A model generated the notes under the pieces. That model was given only the letters and a program-made list of their open reading frames with translations. It was not told the DNA's origin and did not search any database. The translations under genes were made by a program, and so were the position numbers. Below are positions 1 through 9,539 of a stretch of DNA of 64,000 nt, in pieces. Source of the DNA: Candidatus Thiodiazotropha endolucinida (GTDB lineage Bacteria; Pseudomonadota; Gammaproteobacteria; Chromatiales; Chromatiaceae); NCBI RefSeq assembly GCF_001715975.1, contig NZ_MARB01000001.1:124001-188000 (forward strand), given 5' to 3'. Position 1 is the first letter of the stretch. The number at the start of each line of letters is the position of its first letter.

Positions 1-1406
1 TGCCTGCTTACTTCGATGAAGCCCAGCGACAGGCCACGAAGGATGCCGCAAAATTGGCGGGAGTACACGTATTGCGCCTGTTGAACGAACCGACAGCGGC
101 CGCCGTGGCTTACGGTCTGGACAAAGGTGCCGAGGGCGTGCATGCCATCTATGATCTGGGTGGCGGCACATTTGATATCTCAATCCTGAGACTCAATAAG
201 GGCGTCTTCGAAGTCATGGCCACGGGCGGGGATTCGGCGCTTGGCGGCGATGATTTCGATCGTGTGGTGGCTGAGTGGATCATGCAACAGGCCGGGATTG
301 GACATGATGCCGATCATGCACAGATGAAACGCCTCATGCTGGCAGGTTGCACAGCCAAAGAGAGACTGACAGAAGCCGAAGAGACCCTCGTGAGTGTTGA
401 GTTGGATGGGGGCGACAAGTGGCAGGGAAGACTGCAGCGGTCGAAGTTCAATGAACTGATCGATCCATTGGTCAAAAAGACCCTGATTGCCTGCCGCAGG
501 GCGATGCGGGATGCCGGGATCAGCGCGGATGAGGTACAAGAGGTGGTCATGGTTGGTGGATCGACTCGAGTGCCGAGAGTACGCGAGAAGGTGGGCGAAC
601 TGTTCGCGACACAACCGCTGGTGGAGATCGATCCCGATCGGGTGGTAGCTGTTGGTGCCGCTATCCAGGCCGATATTCTCGCCGGCAACAAGCCGGATAG
701 TGAGATGTTGCTGTTGGATGTCATTCCACTCTCCCTCGGAATAGAAACCATGGGCGGTTTGAGTGAAAAGCTGATCAGCCGCAATACCACCATACCGGTG
801 GCGAGAGCGCAGGAGTTCACCACCTTTAAAGACGGCCAGACCGCAATGGCGATCCATGTCGTGCAGGGGGAACGGGAGCTGGTCACTGATTGTCGCTCAC
901 TGGCGCGCTTTGAACTGCGTGGAATACCATCCATGGTGGCTGGTGCTGCACGGATTCGGGTGACCTTTGCGGTTGATGCGGATGGCCTGTTGAATGTCAG
1001 CGCAGTGGAACAGAGCAGCGGGGTCCAGTCCAGCATCGAGGTCAAGCCTTCCTATGGATTGACCGACAATGAGATCGAATCGATGTTGCGGGACTCCATT
1101 GAACATGCCGGCGAGGATAAACAGCTGCGCAGCCTGCGCGAGCAGCAGGTGGAAGCGGATAGGGTGATTGAGGCGCTGGAGGCGGCTTTGACCGAGGATG
1201 GCGATCGTTTACTCGATTCTGATGAACGTCAGCAGGTGGAGCAAGCACTTGGTGCATTGAAATCGGTTGCCCGGGCCGATGATCAAAAGGTGATTAAAGG
1301 GGCCATTGAGCAGCTCGAAAGTGTCTGTGGATTCTATGTTGAACGACGGATGAATCAGAGTATTAAACAGGCCATGTCAGGGCACAAGGTGGATGAATTC
1401 GAATAG
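1..1406 (+). CDS. hscA: Fe-S cluster assembly chaperone HscA (5' partial)
   Basis: Hsp70-family ATPase that, with HscB, helps pass a nascent Fe-S cluster from the IscU scaffold to apoproteins. The open frame runs from base 3, where it reads [20 protein letters not shown], so the gene enters from the left edge; the internal TTG at 54 is not the start. Visible Hsp70 motifs are [11 protein letters not shown], the phosphate-binding [12 protein letters not shown], and [15 protein letters not shown], followed by a substrate-binding beta domain ([17 protein letters not shown]) and a helical lid. About 468 residues are present of a family norm near 620. The following fdx and iscX identify it as HscA rather than DnaK. 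Only the start is missing. Confidence 0.96.
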   Translation, partial: PAYFDEAQRQATKDAAKLAGVHVLRLLNEPTAAAVAYGLDKGAEGVHAIYDLGGGTFDISILRLNKGVFEVMATGGDSALGGDDFDRVVAEWIMQQAGIGHDADHAQMKRLMLAGCTAKERLTEAEETLVSVELDGGDKWQGRLQRSKFNELIDPLVKKTLIACRRAMRDAGISADEVQEVVMVGGSTRVPRVREKVGELFATQPLVEIDPDRVVAVGAAIQADILAGNKPDSEMLLLDVIPLSLGIETMGGLSEKLISRNTTIPVARAQEFTTFKDGQTAMAIHVVQGERELVTDCRSLARFELRGIPSMVAGAARIRVTFAVDADGLLNVSAVEQSSGVQSSIEVKPSYGLTDNEIESMLRDSIEHAGEDKQLRSLREQQVEADRVIEALEAALTEDGDRLLDSDERQQVEQALGALKSVARADDQKVIKGAIEQLESVCGFYVERRMNQSIKQAMSGHKVDEFE

Positions 1407-1414
1407 GCGGCGGT

Positions 1415-1753
1415 ATGACACGTATTATATTTTTACCACATGAAGAGATCTGCCCTGAAGGCATGGTTATCGAAGCGGAGCCCGGTACCACAATTTGTGA
1501 TGCAGCCCTACAGAACGGTATAGAGATCGAGCATGCCTGTGAGAAATCCTGTGCCTGCACCACTTGCCACGTCATCATTCGCGAGGGCTTCGAATCCCTT
1601 GAAGAAGCGGAAGAGACAGAGGAAGATATGCTCGATAAGGCATGGGGGTTGGAACCGGAATCACGTCTCAGTTGTCAGGCGGTGGTTGGTGATGAGGATC
1701 TGGTGATCGAAATCCCAAAATACACCATCAATATGGTAGCAGAGCATCATTGA
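1415..1753 (+). CDS. fdx: ISC-type [2Fe-2S] ferredoxin
   Basis: Adrenodoxin-like ferredoxin that supplies electrons for Fe-S cluster assembly on IscU. At 112 residues it has the family length. The cluster ligands are visible as ACEKSCACTTCH near residues 41-52 and a distal LSC near residue 88. The acidic stretch between them (EEAEETEEDML) is the usual partner-docking surface. It starts 8 bases after the hscA stop and lies 15 bases before iscX, so it belongs to the isc operon. Confidence 0.96.
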   Translation: MTRIIFLPHEEICPEGMVIEAEPGTTICDAALQNGIEIEHACEKSCACTTCHVIIREGFESLEEAEETEEDMLDKAWGLEPESRLSCQAVVGDEDLVIEIPKYTINMVAEHH

Positions 1754-1768
1754 GGAGAGGAGGCGGCA

Positions 1769-1969
1769 ATGGGTTTGAAGTGGACCGAAAGTCTGGATAT
1801 CGCCATAGCGCTGGATGAGAAGCACCCCGATGTTGATCCGCGTTTTCTCAATTTCGTCGATTTACGAGACTGGGTCGTTGTCCTCGACGAATTTGATGAC
1901 GATCCCCACCATTCCGGAGAAAGGGTCCTGGAAGCGATACAGGCTGCCTGGATAGAGGAACGGGAGTGA
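1769..1969 (+). CDS. iscX: Fe-S cluster assembly protein IscX
   Basis: Small acidic protein of 66 residues that binds IscS and iron and tunes cluster assembly. The sequence GLKWTESLDIAIALDEKHPDVDP and the region FVDLRDWV...FDDDP are characteristic of IscX/YfhJ. It has an upstream AGGAGAGGAGG ribosome-binding stretch and is the last gene of the isc operon here; the next gene is convergent. Confidence 0.95.
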   Translation: MGLKWTESLDIAIALDEKHPDVDPRFLNFVDLRDWVVVLDEFDDDPHHSGERVLEAIQAAWIEERE

Positions 1970-2071
1970 AGGTATCGAACCGCCTATCATTATCGATTCA
2001 CCTTTCTCATCGCTACACACGTTCAACATCCAGGCTGTTCTTGACTAAATTTGTCATCGACACCCGATAGA

Positions 2072-3286
2072 TTACATCGGAGCGCCGCCAGCCTTTTTTC
2101 GCTTGGCACCCCAAATACCCGCCAATCCGATCGCCAACAGCATAAGGCTCCCGGGTTCGGGAACCCTGACGTTCTGATGATTAAAGATATTCAAATTACC
2201 TAGCGGTGCAAATTCGTTGTACGCCAGGGATACGGGTGCCTCAATCCAGTTGCCATCCAAGAGGTAACCGGTCAGTAAATTGTCGGTTAGTTGAAGATCC
2301 CAACCGTGAATATCGACAGTCGCGTTATTGAATATGCCAAATCCATTACCGATGTTGTTATAACCGAACAAGCCACCGGTTATGCCCCAATGACCAATGC
2401 CGGAGAGATGCAATAACCAGCCGTCATCCAGAACGCCGGCGCCGGCATCGAAGTATCCACCGGAGATGGTTGAACTGTGAAAGCCAATGCTGTTTATGGC
2501 ATCGCCGCCGTAGAGACCCCCGCTACCACCCTGAAATATGCCACCTGAGATAGCCAGGTCTGTGCCATCTTGTGATTGAATCGCATTTCCCCCACTGGCG
2601 CCGTTGCCGCCGCTGATCATGCCCCCTGAAATCGTGCCGGAGATTGTGCCGAAGGTAGTGATCCCGTGACCTCCCTGACTGCCGCAGTCACCTCCCCGCA
2701 CAATCCCGTCAGACATGTCCAAGCCGATGGTTTCAATCCAGCCGTCGATTCCGTTGCCGCCGGTTTGTCCGCCCATACCACCGATCACTTCGCCGCCGTG
2801 AATGGAGGCGAGTTGTGCGCCGGAAGAGGTGTTGTCGATGGCATGACCGCCTTGGGTACCGTTGTCGGCACCTTCGAGCCTGGCATTGCCGTTTACCTCT
2901 ACTCTCCTTGAGCCCGACACCGCCCCCCGGCCATGCCCGCTGAACTTTTCACCTTGGCCAACAATCTGTGCAGTGTCGTTGACGATGACGGCATCCTCAT
3001 CACTGCCCCAAGCCTGATAGTCGATCCCGCCTGATACCGTGGCATCCCCGGATAATGTGATCGTCGAAGCGGCCCCGATGCCGATAAAGATTGCGGGCTG
3101 GTCGGCGGGCGTATGAATGGAACCGCCATGGATGATGTCAAGATCAGAGCCATTCTCCAAGCGTACATCTTCGAAGATTGGGCTGCTGATTTGGTGGGTA
3201 CTGCCGTCGTTGAAAATTAGTGTCGCATGAGAGTGTGTTGTTATAGCGCCAAGAAGGGCTACAGCCATCCATTTAAGTTGCATCAA
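2072..3286 (-). CDS. secreted PEP-CTERM repeat protein
   Basis: Secreted protein of 404 residues, function unknown. It has an N-terminal signal peptide (MMQLKWMAVALLGAITTHSHA) and a C-terminal PEP-CTERM sorting signal: VPEPGSLMLLA, a hydrophobic helix, then the basic tail AKRKKAGG. In the family this tail is processed by an exosortase (EpsH/XrtA) and directs the protein to the outer surface, often with exopolysaccharide. The middle (about residues 60-330) is a run of imperfect glycine-rich units such as ISGG, FQGG and GGNGxxGG, which suggests a right-handed beta-helix. No exosortase gene is in the window. It is monocistronic, with a hairpin between it and the upstream TIR gene. Confidence 0.85.
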   Translation of the reverse strand: MMQLKWMAVALLGAITTHSHATLIFNDGSTHQISSPIFEDVRLENGSDLDIIHGGSIHTPADQPAIFIGIGAASTITLSGDATVSGGIDYQAWGSDEDAVIVNDTAQIVGQGEKFSGHGRGAVSGSRRVEVNGNARLEGADNGTQGGHAIDNTSSGAQLASIHGGEVIGGMGGQTGGNGIDGWIETIGLDMSDGIVRGGDCGSQGGHGITTFGTISGTISGGMISGGNGASGGNAIQSQDGTDLAISGGIFQGGSGGLYGGDAINSIGFHSSTISGGYFDAGAGVLDDGWLLHLSGIGHWGITGGLFGYNNIGNGFGIFNNATVDIHGWDLQLTDNLLTGYLLDGNWIEAPVSLAYNEFAPLGNLNIFNHQNVRVPEPGSLMLLAIGLAGIWGAKRKKAGGAPM

Positions 3287-3454
3287 TACTGCTCCTTATC
3301 GGTTGTCGGACTCAAATCCGCTGTTTTAATTCGATGTACTATTCATTTTTATAATCACTTAATTCATACAATAAATATGCCATATTTCAGTAATAACTAG
3401 GTATCAGTGGCTTATAAAAGCCGATGAAAATAATTGGTCTTTTGAATGTAAAAT

Positions 3455-3472
3455 AACCCGACATATCGGGTT
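3455..3472. terminator. hairpin, probable bidirectional terminator
   Basis: A perfect 7-bp stem AACCCGA/TCGGGTT with a CATA loop, followed on the plus strand by CCATTTTTTG. It lies between the end of the TIR gene (minus strand) and the start of the PEP-CTERM gene and could end the TIR transcript. A second hairpin, CGGGCTT/AAGCCCG, lies nearer the TIR stop at about 3545-3566. Confidence 0.5.
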
Positions 3473-3579
3473 CCATTTTTTGTGAAGTGGTGAGTTGACT
3501 GCAATTCAAACATCAGCTAACCATGGCCCACGCATCGAAACGACCGGGCTTACCCTGCGAAGCCCGTTGAAGGTTGGAA

Positions 3580-4368
3580 TCATTGAATGTTGAGATAGTC
3601 AAGCAGTCTATCCCAGCCGACTAGCAAACGGGTTTCTAAGCGATCGAGTTGTTCCAATACCGCGGCATCACCGAATAAACGGAAACCTATATAGACCATG
3701 GCGATGACGAAAACCGTAATGGCCAGTTTTCTCAGGAATCCGCCAATTGCCATGACAGGTCCCAGCCACCACCTATGAGCAGTACGCCTTGATGGAGCCT
3801 GGGGTGTTCTCTGTTGTCTGACTTCCTCCAGAACCCGGTGACCAAGTTCACGCAACACCTGCGCAGGTGAATCGGCCTGCCTATGGGGTGAGGACACTGA
3901 ACCGGTCAGTTCGGGTACTTCCCTTTGCAGCAACTGCACCAGATTTTCGATATCCTCATCCCAGCGCCGGTCGCTCATTTCAAAGGCCTGGATTTTCGAT
4001 AGTTGAGAGATATCCGCTGGCAGTTCCGTCGCGGTGCTCATCTTGGCACCCCCGACCAAGATCGGGATGATGCGTTTACCTTGTTCAAATGCCGCCTTGA
4101 TCTCTGCCCGTACCCAATCGGTCGGCTCAAACAGCCGCGATCTGGCACCGTTGTGGGATGTGGTCTGCCAGTTTCTGCCGATCACCACCAGCAACACATC
4201 ACAGGCTGCAATTGCACGGTTCAGGATTAAGCTGAAATCGTGGCCGACCGGGATCTCCACATCGCGAAATACCAGGTTGGAGCCCAATATCTCGGTCAGG
4301 TCGTCAGCCAGCCGGCCGGCAAACCCCTGGCTGTCGTCCCGTCGATAACTGATAAAAATGCCTGCCAT
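3580..4368 (-). CDS. membrane-anchored TIR-domain protein
   Basis: TIR domain at residues 3-150, starting with IFISYRRDDS and containing NRAIAACDVLLVVIGRNW. The segment DWVRAEIKAAFEQGKRIIPIL aligns with the helix that carries the catalytic glutamate of NAD-cleaving TIR enzymes such as SARM1; here it is E89. A linker follows, then one transmembrane helix at about residues 205-232 and a short amphipathic tail (EQLDRLETRLL). The length is 262 residues. Bacterial TIR proteins act as NADase effectors in defence, but no sensor partner is next to this gene, and signalling-adapter roles are also known. NADase activity is an inference. The gene stands alone. Confidence 0.82.
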   Translation of the reverse strand: MAGIFISYRRDDSQGFAGRLADDLTEILGSNLVFRDVEIPVGHDFSLILNRAIAACDVLLVVIGRNWQTTSHNGARSRLFEPTDWVRAEIKAAFEQGKRIIPILVGGAKMSTATELPADISQLSKIQAFEMSDRRWDEDIENLVQLLQREVPELTGSVSSPHRQADSPAQVLRELGHRVLEEVRQQRTPQAPSRRTAHRWWLGPVMAIGGFLRKLAITVFVIAMVYIGFRLFGDAAVLEQLDRLETRLLVGWDRLLDYLNIQ

Positions 4369-4767
4369 GTCATTAAGCCGTTGAGCGTAGCGAACCGAGT
4401 CGATATGACACAGAGTAACGCTAGCGAAGGTCTATATCCACAGATCATTAAATAGCACTAAAACAGACACCTAGCACCAGATAACCCATGGTTTCATATT
4501 CGATCCCGTCTGGCCAGATCGGTTGGATGCGCAGAGTTGCCGGATATCCCACTGTGACTGAGTGGACCTATTCTGCTCACGCTAAAGGCATTGTCCTTTA
4601 TCAGCCAATCGGCGTGAACAGGGCAAGGGCGGGTATTTACTGTGTTTTAGGATTCCCTCAAACTTGAAGAAATCGACCAGGCCGGTGTCTTCTATGGCCG
4701 GATATGCTGCCATACGTGTGTTTTACAAAGCGCATGCCGTAGTGGTTGGAAATCGGATGCCTCATCT
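4369..4767. other. non-coding stretch upstream of the haem GGDEF/EAL gene
   Basis: A divergent intergenic region of about 480 bases separates the TIR gene from the GGDEF/EAL gene. I see no open frame with coding character and no structured RNA that I recognise. The right end holds the sigma-28-like promoter listed separately. Confidence 0.5.
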
Positions 4768-4794
4768 TAAGTTTTTATGAATATCTGCCGATAA
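4768..4794 (+). promoter_or_regulatory. sigma-28 (FliA)-type promoter
   Basis: The -10 element GCCGATAA at 4787-4794 is a perfect match to the FliA consensus. Eleven bases upstream is TAAGTTTT at 4768-4775 (TTAAGTTT if a 12-base spacer is read), close to the consensus TAAAGTTT. The predicted transcription start is about 50 bases before the ATG at 4853, which has an AGGA ribosome-binding site. This places the downstream c-di-GMP gene in the flagellar late-gene class; expression itself is not shown. Confidence 0.75.
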
Positions 4795-4852
4795 AGTCTG
4801 TGTTTATCCCGGGTCATGTTATCGAAATAACCCAAGGTGGATTAGGAAGTCC

Positions 4853-6934
4853 ATGAATCAATTGATCCCTCTCGTCCAAAGCGATGAATCTAGGTTGCGG
4901 ATTCAGTTATGGGTGGCCTTTTTCGGCTGGACACTGCTGGTACTGTTTCTGCTCTTATGGGCGATGAGCAATGAGTATGCCGAGATGTTGGAGCTGGCTC
5001 GCCGGGAGGCGATCGACAACTTCAACAAGGACCAGGCCTTTCGTGTCTGGGCAACCACCCATGGAGGGGTCTACGTGCCGGTGACTGAGCGTACGCAACC
5101 CAGCCCACTCCTGAGACATATCCCTGAGCGTGATCTGGTAACCCCCTCCGGCCGCCAGCTGACGCTACTGAATCCCGCTTATATGCTGCGCCAGATGATG
5201 GAGGATTATGCCGAACTCTATGGGGTCAAAGGGAGAATCACCAGCACCAAGACCCTCAATCCGGAAAACGCGCCGGACGAGTGGGAGCGGGCGGCCCTGG
5301 AATCTTTCGAGCGCGGAGAGAAGGAACAGTTCGAGCTCACCGATATCAACGGCGAGCCCTACCTGCGTTTGATACGTCCTATGGAGACAAAGGCGGGCTG
5401 TCTCAAATGCCACCATAATCAGGGGTATCAGGTGGGGGATATACGAGGTGGAGTGGGCATATCCGTACCAATGAAACACTACTTTTCCTCGGCTGCCGAA
5501 CAGAAGCGGGAGATCAAGGCAGGTCTGGGTCTGATCTGGTTTGCGGGGGTCAGTGCCATCTGGTTCTACGGCAGGCGCAGTCGCCAGCGGTTCCGGGAGC
5601 GCAAGGACTATGAGGATCAGATCTGGCAGCAGGCTAATTTTGATTCGCTAACCGGCCTCTCAAACCGGAATCTCTTCCTGGACAGGCTGGGTCGGGCTCT
5701 GGCCTTTGCCCGGCGGCAACACTCCATACTTGCACTGCTCTTTATCGATCTTGATCGTTTCAAGTATGTCAACGACGCCCTGGGACATGCTACAGGCGAC
5801 CAACTGCTGCAGGAGGCGGCGCGGCGGCTGCGGCTGTGCGTCAGAGAGATGGATACGGTATCCAGACTGGGTGGTGACGAGTTTACGGTTATCTTACCCA
5901 TTATCAGTGAGGGGCAGGCTGTTGCCAGGGTGGCTACCTCCATACTGACCGAGTTGTCACGGCCGTTCGACCTTGGTGGTCAGGAGACCCATGTTTCCGC
6001 CAGTATCGGTATTACGCTCTATCCTCAAGATGGCAGTGACACAGGCATGCTGTTGCAGAATGCGGACACCGCCATGTATCAGGCCAAGGCAGAGGGACGC
6101 AATACCTACCGTTTCTTCACCTGGGAGATGAATAAAGTGGCGGAGGGGCGTGTCTCACTGGGTGCAGCCCTGCGTAACGCTCTACGCGGGAATGAGTTTC
6201 AACTCCACTACCAACCCATTGTGGATATCGCTGATGGTCAAATTGTGGGCGCTGAGGCCTTGATCCGATGGGGATCGCCCGAACAGGGTCGTGTGGGGCC
6301 TGATCAATTTATACCGGTAGCTGAAGAGAGCGGTCTGATTGTGCCCATTGGCGATTGGGTACTGCAGCAGGCGGCGTTGGATCTAAAGCTTTGGGACCGG
6401 GCAGGATTGAAGATGGAATTGCTCTCGGTCAATGTTTCCACTGTCCAATTCCAGTTTGAAGGTTTCCTGGAAAAAATGCTTGATCTGATGAAGCACCAGC
6501 CGCATCTCTCATCCAGGCTCTTCCTTGAGATTACCGAGAGTGTCTTTCTGGACGAACACCGGGAACCCGGCACACGTTTGGGTGTTTTACGTAAGCAAGG
6601 CATCGGCATCTCCATTGACGATTTCGGTACCGGTTACTCGTCACTGAGTTACCTCAAACGGTTTCCCGTGGACAAGATCAAGATCGACAAATCATTCATA
6701 CGCGATGTAACAACCGACCCCGAAGACGCAGCGCTCTGTGAGGCAATTATCGCCATGGCCCACCACCTTGGCCTCAAGGTAGTGGCGGAAGGTGTGGAGA
6801 CCAAGGCGCAATGGCGGTTTCTACACGAGAGTGGCTGTGACTATGCCCAGGGTTACTACATCGGACGGCCGATGGCAGCGGCCACATTCACCGATTTTCT
6901 GGTTAAACACACCGATGTACCGGCGACAGGCTGA
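4853..6934 (+). CDS. haem-binding (DUF3365-type) GGDEF/EAL protein
   Basis: Inner-membrane protein of 693 residues predicted to make and degrade c-di-GMP. A first transmembrane helix at about residues 23-43 and a second at about 222-240 enclose a periplasmic DUF3365/Tll0287-like domain. This domain has a c-type haem motif CLKCH at residues 183-187, pointing to redox or gas sensing. The GGDEF domain has an intact LGGDEF signature near residue 340 and an RxxD inhibitory site (REMD) five residues before it. The EAL domain has EAL, DDFGTG, KIKID, AEGVE and QGYYIGRP, so both activities look possible. It is monocistronic behind a sigma-28-type promoter. Confidence 0.92.
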   Translation: MNQLIPLVQSDESRLRIQLWVAFFGWTLLVLFLLLWAMSNEYAEMLELARREAIDNFNKDQAFRVWATTHGGVYVPVTERTQPSPLLRHIPERDLVTPSGRQLTLLNPAYMLRQMMEDYAELYGVKGRITSTKTLNPENAPDEWERAALESFERGEKEQFELTDINGEPYLRLIRPMETKAGCLKCHHNQGYQVGDIRGGVGISVPMKHYFSSAAEQKREIKAGLGLIWFAGVSAIWFYGRRSRQRFRERKDYEDQIWQQANFDSLTGLSNRNLFLDRLGRALAFARRQHSILALLFIDLDRFKYVNDALGHATGDQLLQEAARRLRLCVREMDTVSRLGGDEFTVILPIISEGQAVARVATSILTELSRPFDLGGQETHVSASIGITLYPQDGSDTGMLLQNADTAMYQAKAEGRNTYRFFTWEMNKVAEGRVSLGAALRNALRGNEFQLHYQPIVDIADGQIVGAEALIRWGSPEQGRVGPDQFIPVAEESGLIVPIGDWVLQQAALDLKLWDRAGLKMELLSVNVSTVQFQFEGFLEKMLDLMKHQPHLSSRLFLEITESVFLDEHREPGTRLGVLRKQGIGISIDDFGTGYSSLSYLKRFPVDKIKIDKSFIRDVTTDPEDAALCEAIIAMAHHLGLKVVAEGVETKAQWRFLHESGCDYAQGYYIGRPMAAATFTDFLVKHTDVPATG

Positions 6935-7006
6935 ATGAACTTACTCGTTTCTCAAAGCGTATTTGGTAACCCTGGTATCTCTGTTCACTGTGCTCGACGG
7001 CAATGA

Positions 7007-7249
7007 TCAACCGATGATCAGCAGTGCAAGGAATGGTATCAGGTTAAAGAAAATAAAGAAGAGCTTAAAAATACCCAGGAAAAGATAGATCAGTTGATCA
7101 AAATTCGCTCTGGAGATTGCAATCCAGCGACTCTGCGTTTTGTAACCCAGCTCAGGTGCGAAAAGAATAAACAGTGTCCACAGAATCAGCAGACCGCCAT
7201 TGATGAGTGTGCACCACATAAAGAAATCTGTGATCAGCTGGATATTCAT
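7007..7249 (-). CDS. small membrane protein, DUF6868-like
   Basis: Protein of 80 residues with two hydrophobic segments (about 10-30 and 52-78) joined by a polar loop (ELGYKTQSRWIAISRANFDQ). It resembles the small DUF6868 family of two-helix membrane proteins, which has no known function. It lies between the haem GGDEF/EAL gene (convergent) and pdsS, with no operon partner. The family call is from memory of the pattern. Confidence 0.7.
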   Translation of the reverse strand: MNIQLITDFFMWCTLINGGLLILWTLFILFAPELGYKTQSRWIAISRANFDQLIYLFLGIFKLFFIFFNLIPFLALLIIG

Positions 7250-7381
7250 AATATTAACTCCCGTTGCTTCCTATAGGGCATGACAGGATGATAGACATAC
7301 CGGAGTTTACAGTACTTTTGACATCTGTTCAGTGCATGCGTTCTTGATGTCAGTTACGCCATCTCGACTGCAATCGGGGCA

Positions 7382-9451
7382 CTAAATTGTATATGGAAGG
7401 GTGATTGCAAAACAGACGCCGTCAGTTTCGTTGTTCATCCATGCATCTCCTTGGTGAAACTCGGCTATCAAGCGCACTAGATAAAGCCCTATACCGAGAT
7501 GGATCTGGTTGTCGTTGCCTATTCTTTTCGATTCCATATTGTGAAATAGTTTGGGTATGTCACTTTCGGCTAGCTGTGGACCTCGGTTCCTGATCTTAAT
7601 GTCGAGCGCTTTGCTGTTCATGTCGTCCAGTATGATCTGTATGGCTGTATTCGGTTGGTGGAAGTCGATAGCATTGCTGATCAGTTTATCCACTGCCTGA
7701 CTGATCAGGTCTGGAGATATTTGGATCCAAATGGGATAGGCCGGTATATGGCACTCAAAATCAATATGCTGGTAGGTAATAGCGTAACCGTCACACAGGG
7801 ATTTACAAAAAGCAGTGATATCGACTTTTTCTTTTTCACTGTTCTGTAGTGATTGTTCTAGCCGAGTGGCCTCGCGTATGCGTGTGAGAATTAGATTGAG
7901 TCTTCGTGTACCATCAAGCGCTCGTTCGATATAGGGTGATTTCTGGAAAGAGTCACTATCATGTTGAAGGTTCTCCAAAGAGCCCTGAACCATAGTCAAT
8001 GGGGTGCGGATTTCATGGGTAAGTCTTGCTGCCATGGACTCAAGATAGCCTGTATATGCGACAGAACGTCTTAGAACTGCACTGAAACTCCGATCAAGTT
8101 CACCCAGTTCATCCTTGTCTTTGCCTGACTGGACCTCTTCTATGATCCGGCCATCCGGACTGACAGCCTGGTTGTATTTATGGCTGAGTCGGGTAATACG
8201 GCGAGTCAGGGAGGAGGCGAATAGGAGCAGTGTTCCTCCTGTGATGATGAACAGTATCAGGCTTATGAGAAATAGTCGCTCGAGCGCACTCTGTTGTAAC
8301 AGCAGTATCATTTGAGTGCTTTGTTCAACAACCACTGTGCCAATAGTATTTTGACCAATTTCAATCGGATGCGCAGCAGAGAGGATCATTGATTTCGAAC
8401 CGGTGATGCTATAGCGATAGATCGCACCTTCACCTGAGAGTGATCGACGAATCTCCGGGCCATCCAGTTTTCCCATACCCTCCCTGGCGTCTATCCCTGT
8501 CTCTTCAGCAGAGGGCGAGAGTAATGAAATCAGCCGACTTAACAGGATGTGGTTCGGTTTGATAGACGTTTGAATCGATCCATACCGTCCAATAACCTGA
8601 CGCTTTCTGTTAAGAATCGTATAACGGTGATTTTTCTCTTCCAGACCAGATAGAAGCCTGTCTACCCGAATGGTAGGCATGACCAGCCGGGAGAGATTTT
8701 GGTTGCTGTTCCAACCTGAAGTGGAGGCAATCCCAACGGGTTTTGCCTGGGGTATATCGATGTCGACGACTGCCAGGGAGAGATGTCCGTCAGTCATTGA
8801 ACGGGGTATCTGCAGTTCAACCCGGTAACCATGGGCAGTTTCCTGCCATTCACCCCTAATGGCTGTCTGCTGGCGGTTGTTTTCGTATTCAACCACGTTG
8901 ACCCAGCCTGGAGCCGGGGTGCCAAGGCGGTATTTTCTGCTCTTTCCTGAGGGACCCGGGAGCGCGAGTATCAGGTGATCACCGACACTCAGGATCCGCT
9001 CCGACTGAGGATAGATCAGGGTCTGATCCCTGACCTCTATCATCAGATAAATATTTTCGCCTTGAAATCCTGCAAGCCACTCAAAACTGACTGCATCAGG
9101 GGTTGTCGCACTGGCCCTGAACTGGCGGGATTGAGATTTCAGGCTAAGCCAATCTTCATCATAGCCATCAAGGTCTGGGGAGTTGGCGAGCGGATGAACA
9201 TAGAGGGAATTATTGTGCGTTACATTTTCTGAGGTCGTGCCAGCCAGCCAGTTGTTGCTGTTTGCTGCAAGCATGTTGGCTACAATCTCAGCCCTGTTAA
9301 GTAGTAAGGCCTCTTGTGCCTGGCGAAGCGAAGCCTCCATCTCAGATAAATAGTGGTAACCTGCCCAAGGAATCAGAATCAGACTGAATGATACAAGCAG
9401 AAGTTTGAATCGTAGTGTTTGGGTGAAAGGCAGATTCATCTTTTGAGGCAT
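7382..9451 (-). CDS. pdsS: dedicated sortase system sensor histidine kinase
   Basis: Sensor kinase of 689 residues. A transmembrane helix near residues 12-30 and another near 393-415 enclose a large periplasmic sensor of about 360 residues, part of which (about 80-230) resembles a CBM9/DOMON-like beta-sandwich. Then come a HAMP-like linker, a HisKA domain with THEIRTP (phospho-acceptor His about residue 479) and a HATPase domain with LISNAIDF and HLGIGLYLVRLI. Its place beside pdsR and close to an OmpA protein, a VIT/VWA sortase target and a class GN sortase matches the 'proteobacterial dedicated sortase system'. It follows pdsR on the same strand with an 88-base gap. Confidence 0.88.
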   Translation of the reverse strand: MPQKMNLPFTQTLRFKLLLVSFSLILIPWAGYHYLSEMEASLRQAQEALLLNRAEIVANMLAANSNNWLAGTTSENVTHNNSLYVHPLANSPDLDGYDEDWLSLKSQSRQFRASATTPDAVSFEWLAGFQGENIYLMIEVRDQTLIYPQSERILSVGDHLILALPGPSGKSRKYRLGTPAPGWVNVVEYENNRQQTAIRGEWQETAHGYRVELQIPRSMTDGHLSLAVVDIDIPQAKPVGIASTSGWNSNQNLSRLVMPTIRVDRLLSGLEEKNHRYTILNRKRQVIGRYGSIQTSIKPNHILLSRLISLLSPSAEETGIDAREGMGKLDGPEIRRSLSGEGAIYRYSITGSKSMILSAAHPIEIGQNTIGTVVVEQSTQMILLLQQSALERLFLISLILFIITGGTLLLFASSLTRRITRLSHKYNQAVSPDGRIIEEVQSGKDKDELGELDRSFSAVLRRSVAYTGYLESMAARLTHEIRTPLTMVQGSLENLQHDSDSFQKSPYIERALDGTRRLNLILTRIREATRLEQSLQNSEKEKVDITAFCKSLCDGYAITYQHIDFECHIPAYPIWIQISPDLISQAVDKLISNAIDFHQPNTAIQIILDDMNSKALDIKIRNRGPQLAESDIPKLFHNMESKRIGNDNQIHLGIGLYLVRLIAEFHQGDAWMNNETDGVCFAITLPYTI

Positions 9452-9539
9452 CTGTAAACCATACTGGTGTCACGGTGAAGCGATTGCTTATTCTCGTTGC
9501 GTTCGACTGATCGATGTCGACGCCGGCTCTGCGGTGGCG

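Noticed and set aside
180-1045. Long minus-strand frames over hscA
   Set aside because: They are antisense shadows of a well-supported hscA frame; their composition (Ser, Arg and Thr rich) has no family character.
2400-2900. Repetitive GC-rich units that look like a short repeat array
   Set aside because: They encode the glycine-rich repeats of the PEP-CTERM protein; spacing and sequence are irregular and in frame, so this is not a CRISPR array.
3287-3330. ACCGATAA on the minus strand before the PEP-CTERM gene as a sigma-28 site
   Set aside because: There is no matching -35 at 11 bases, and the predicted start would fall in the ribosome-binding site.
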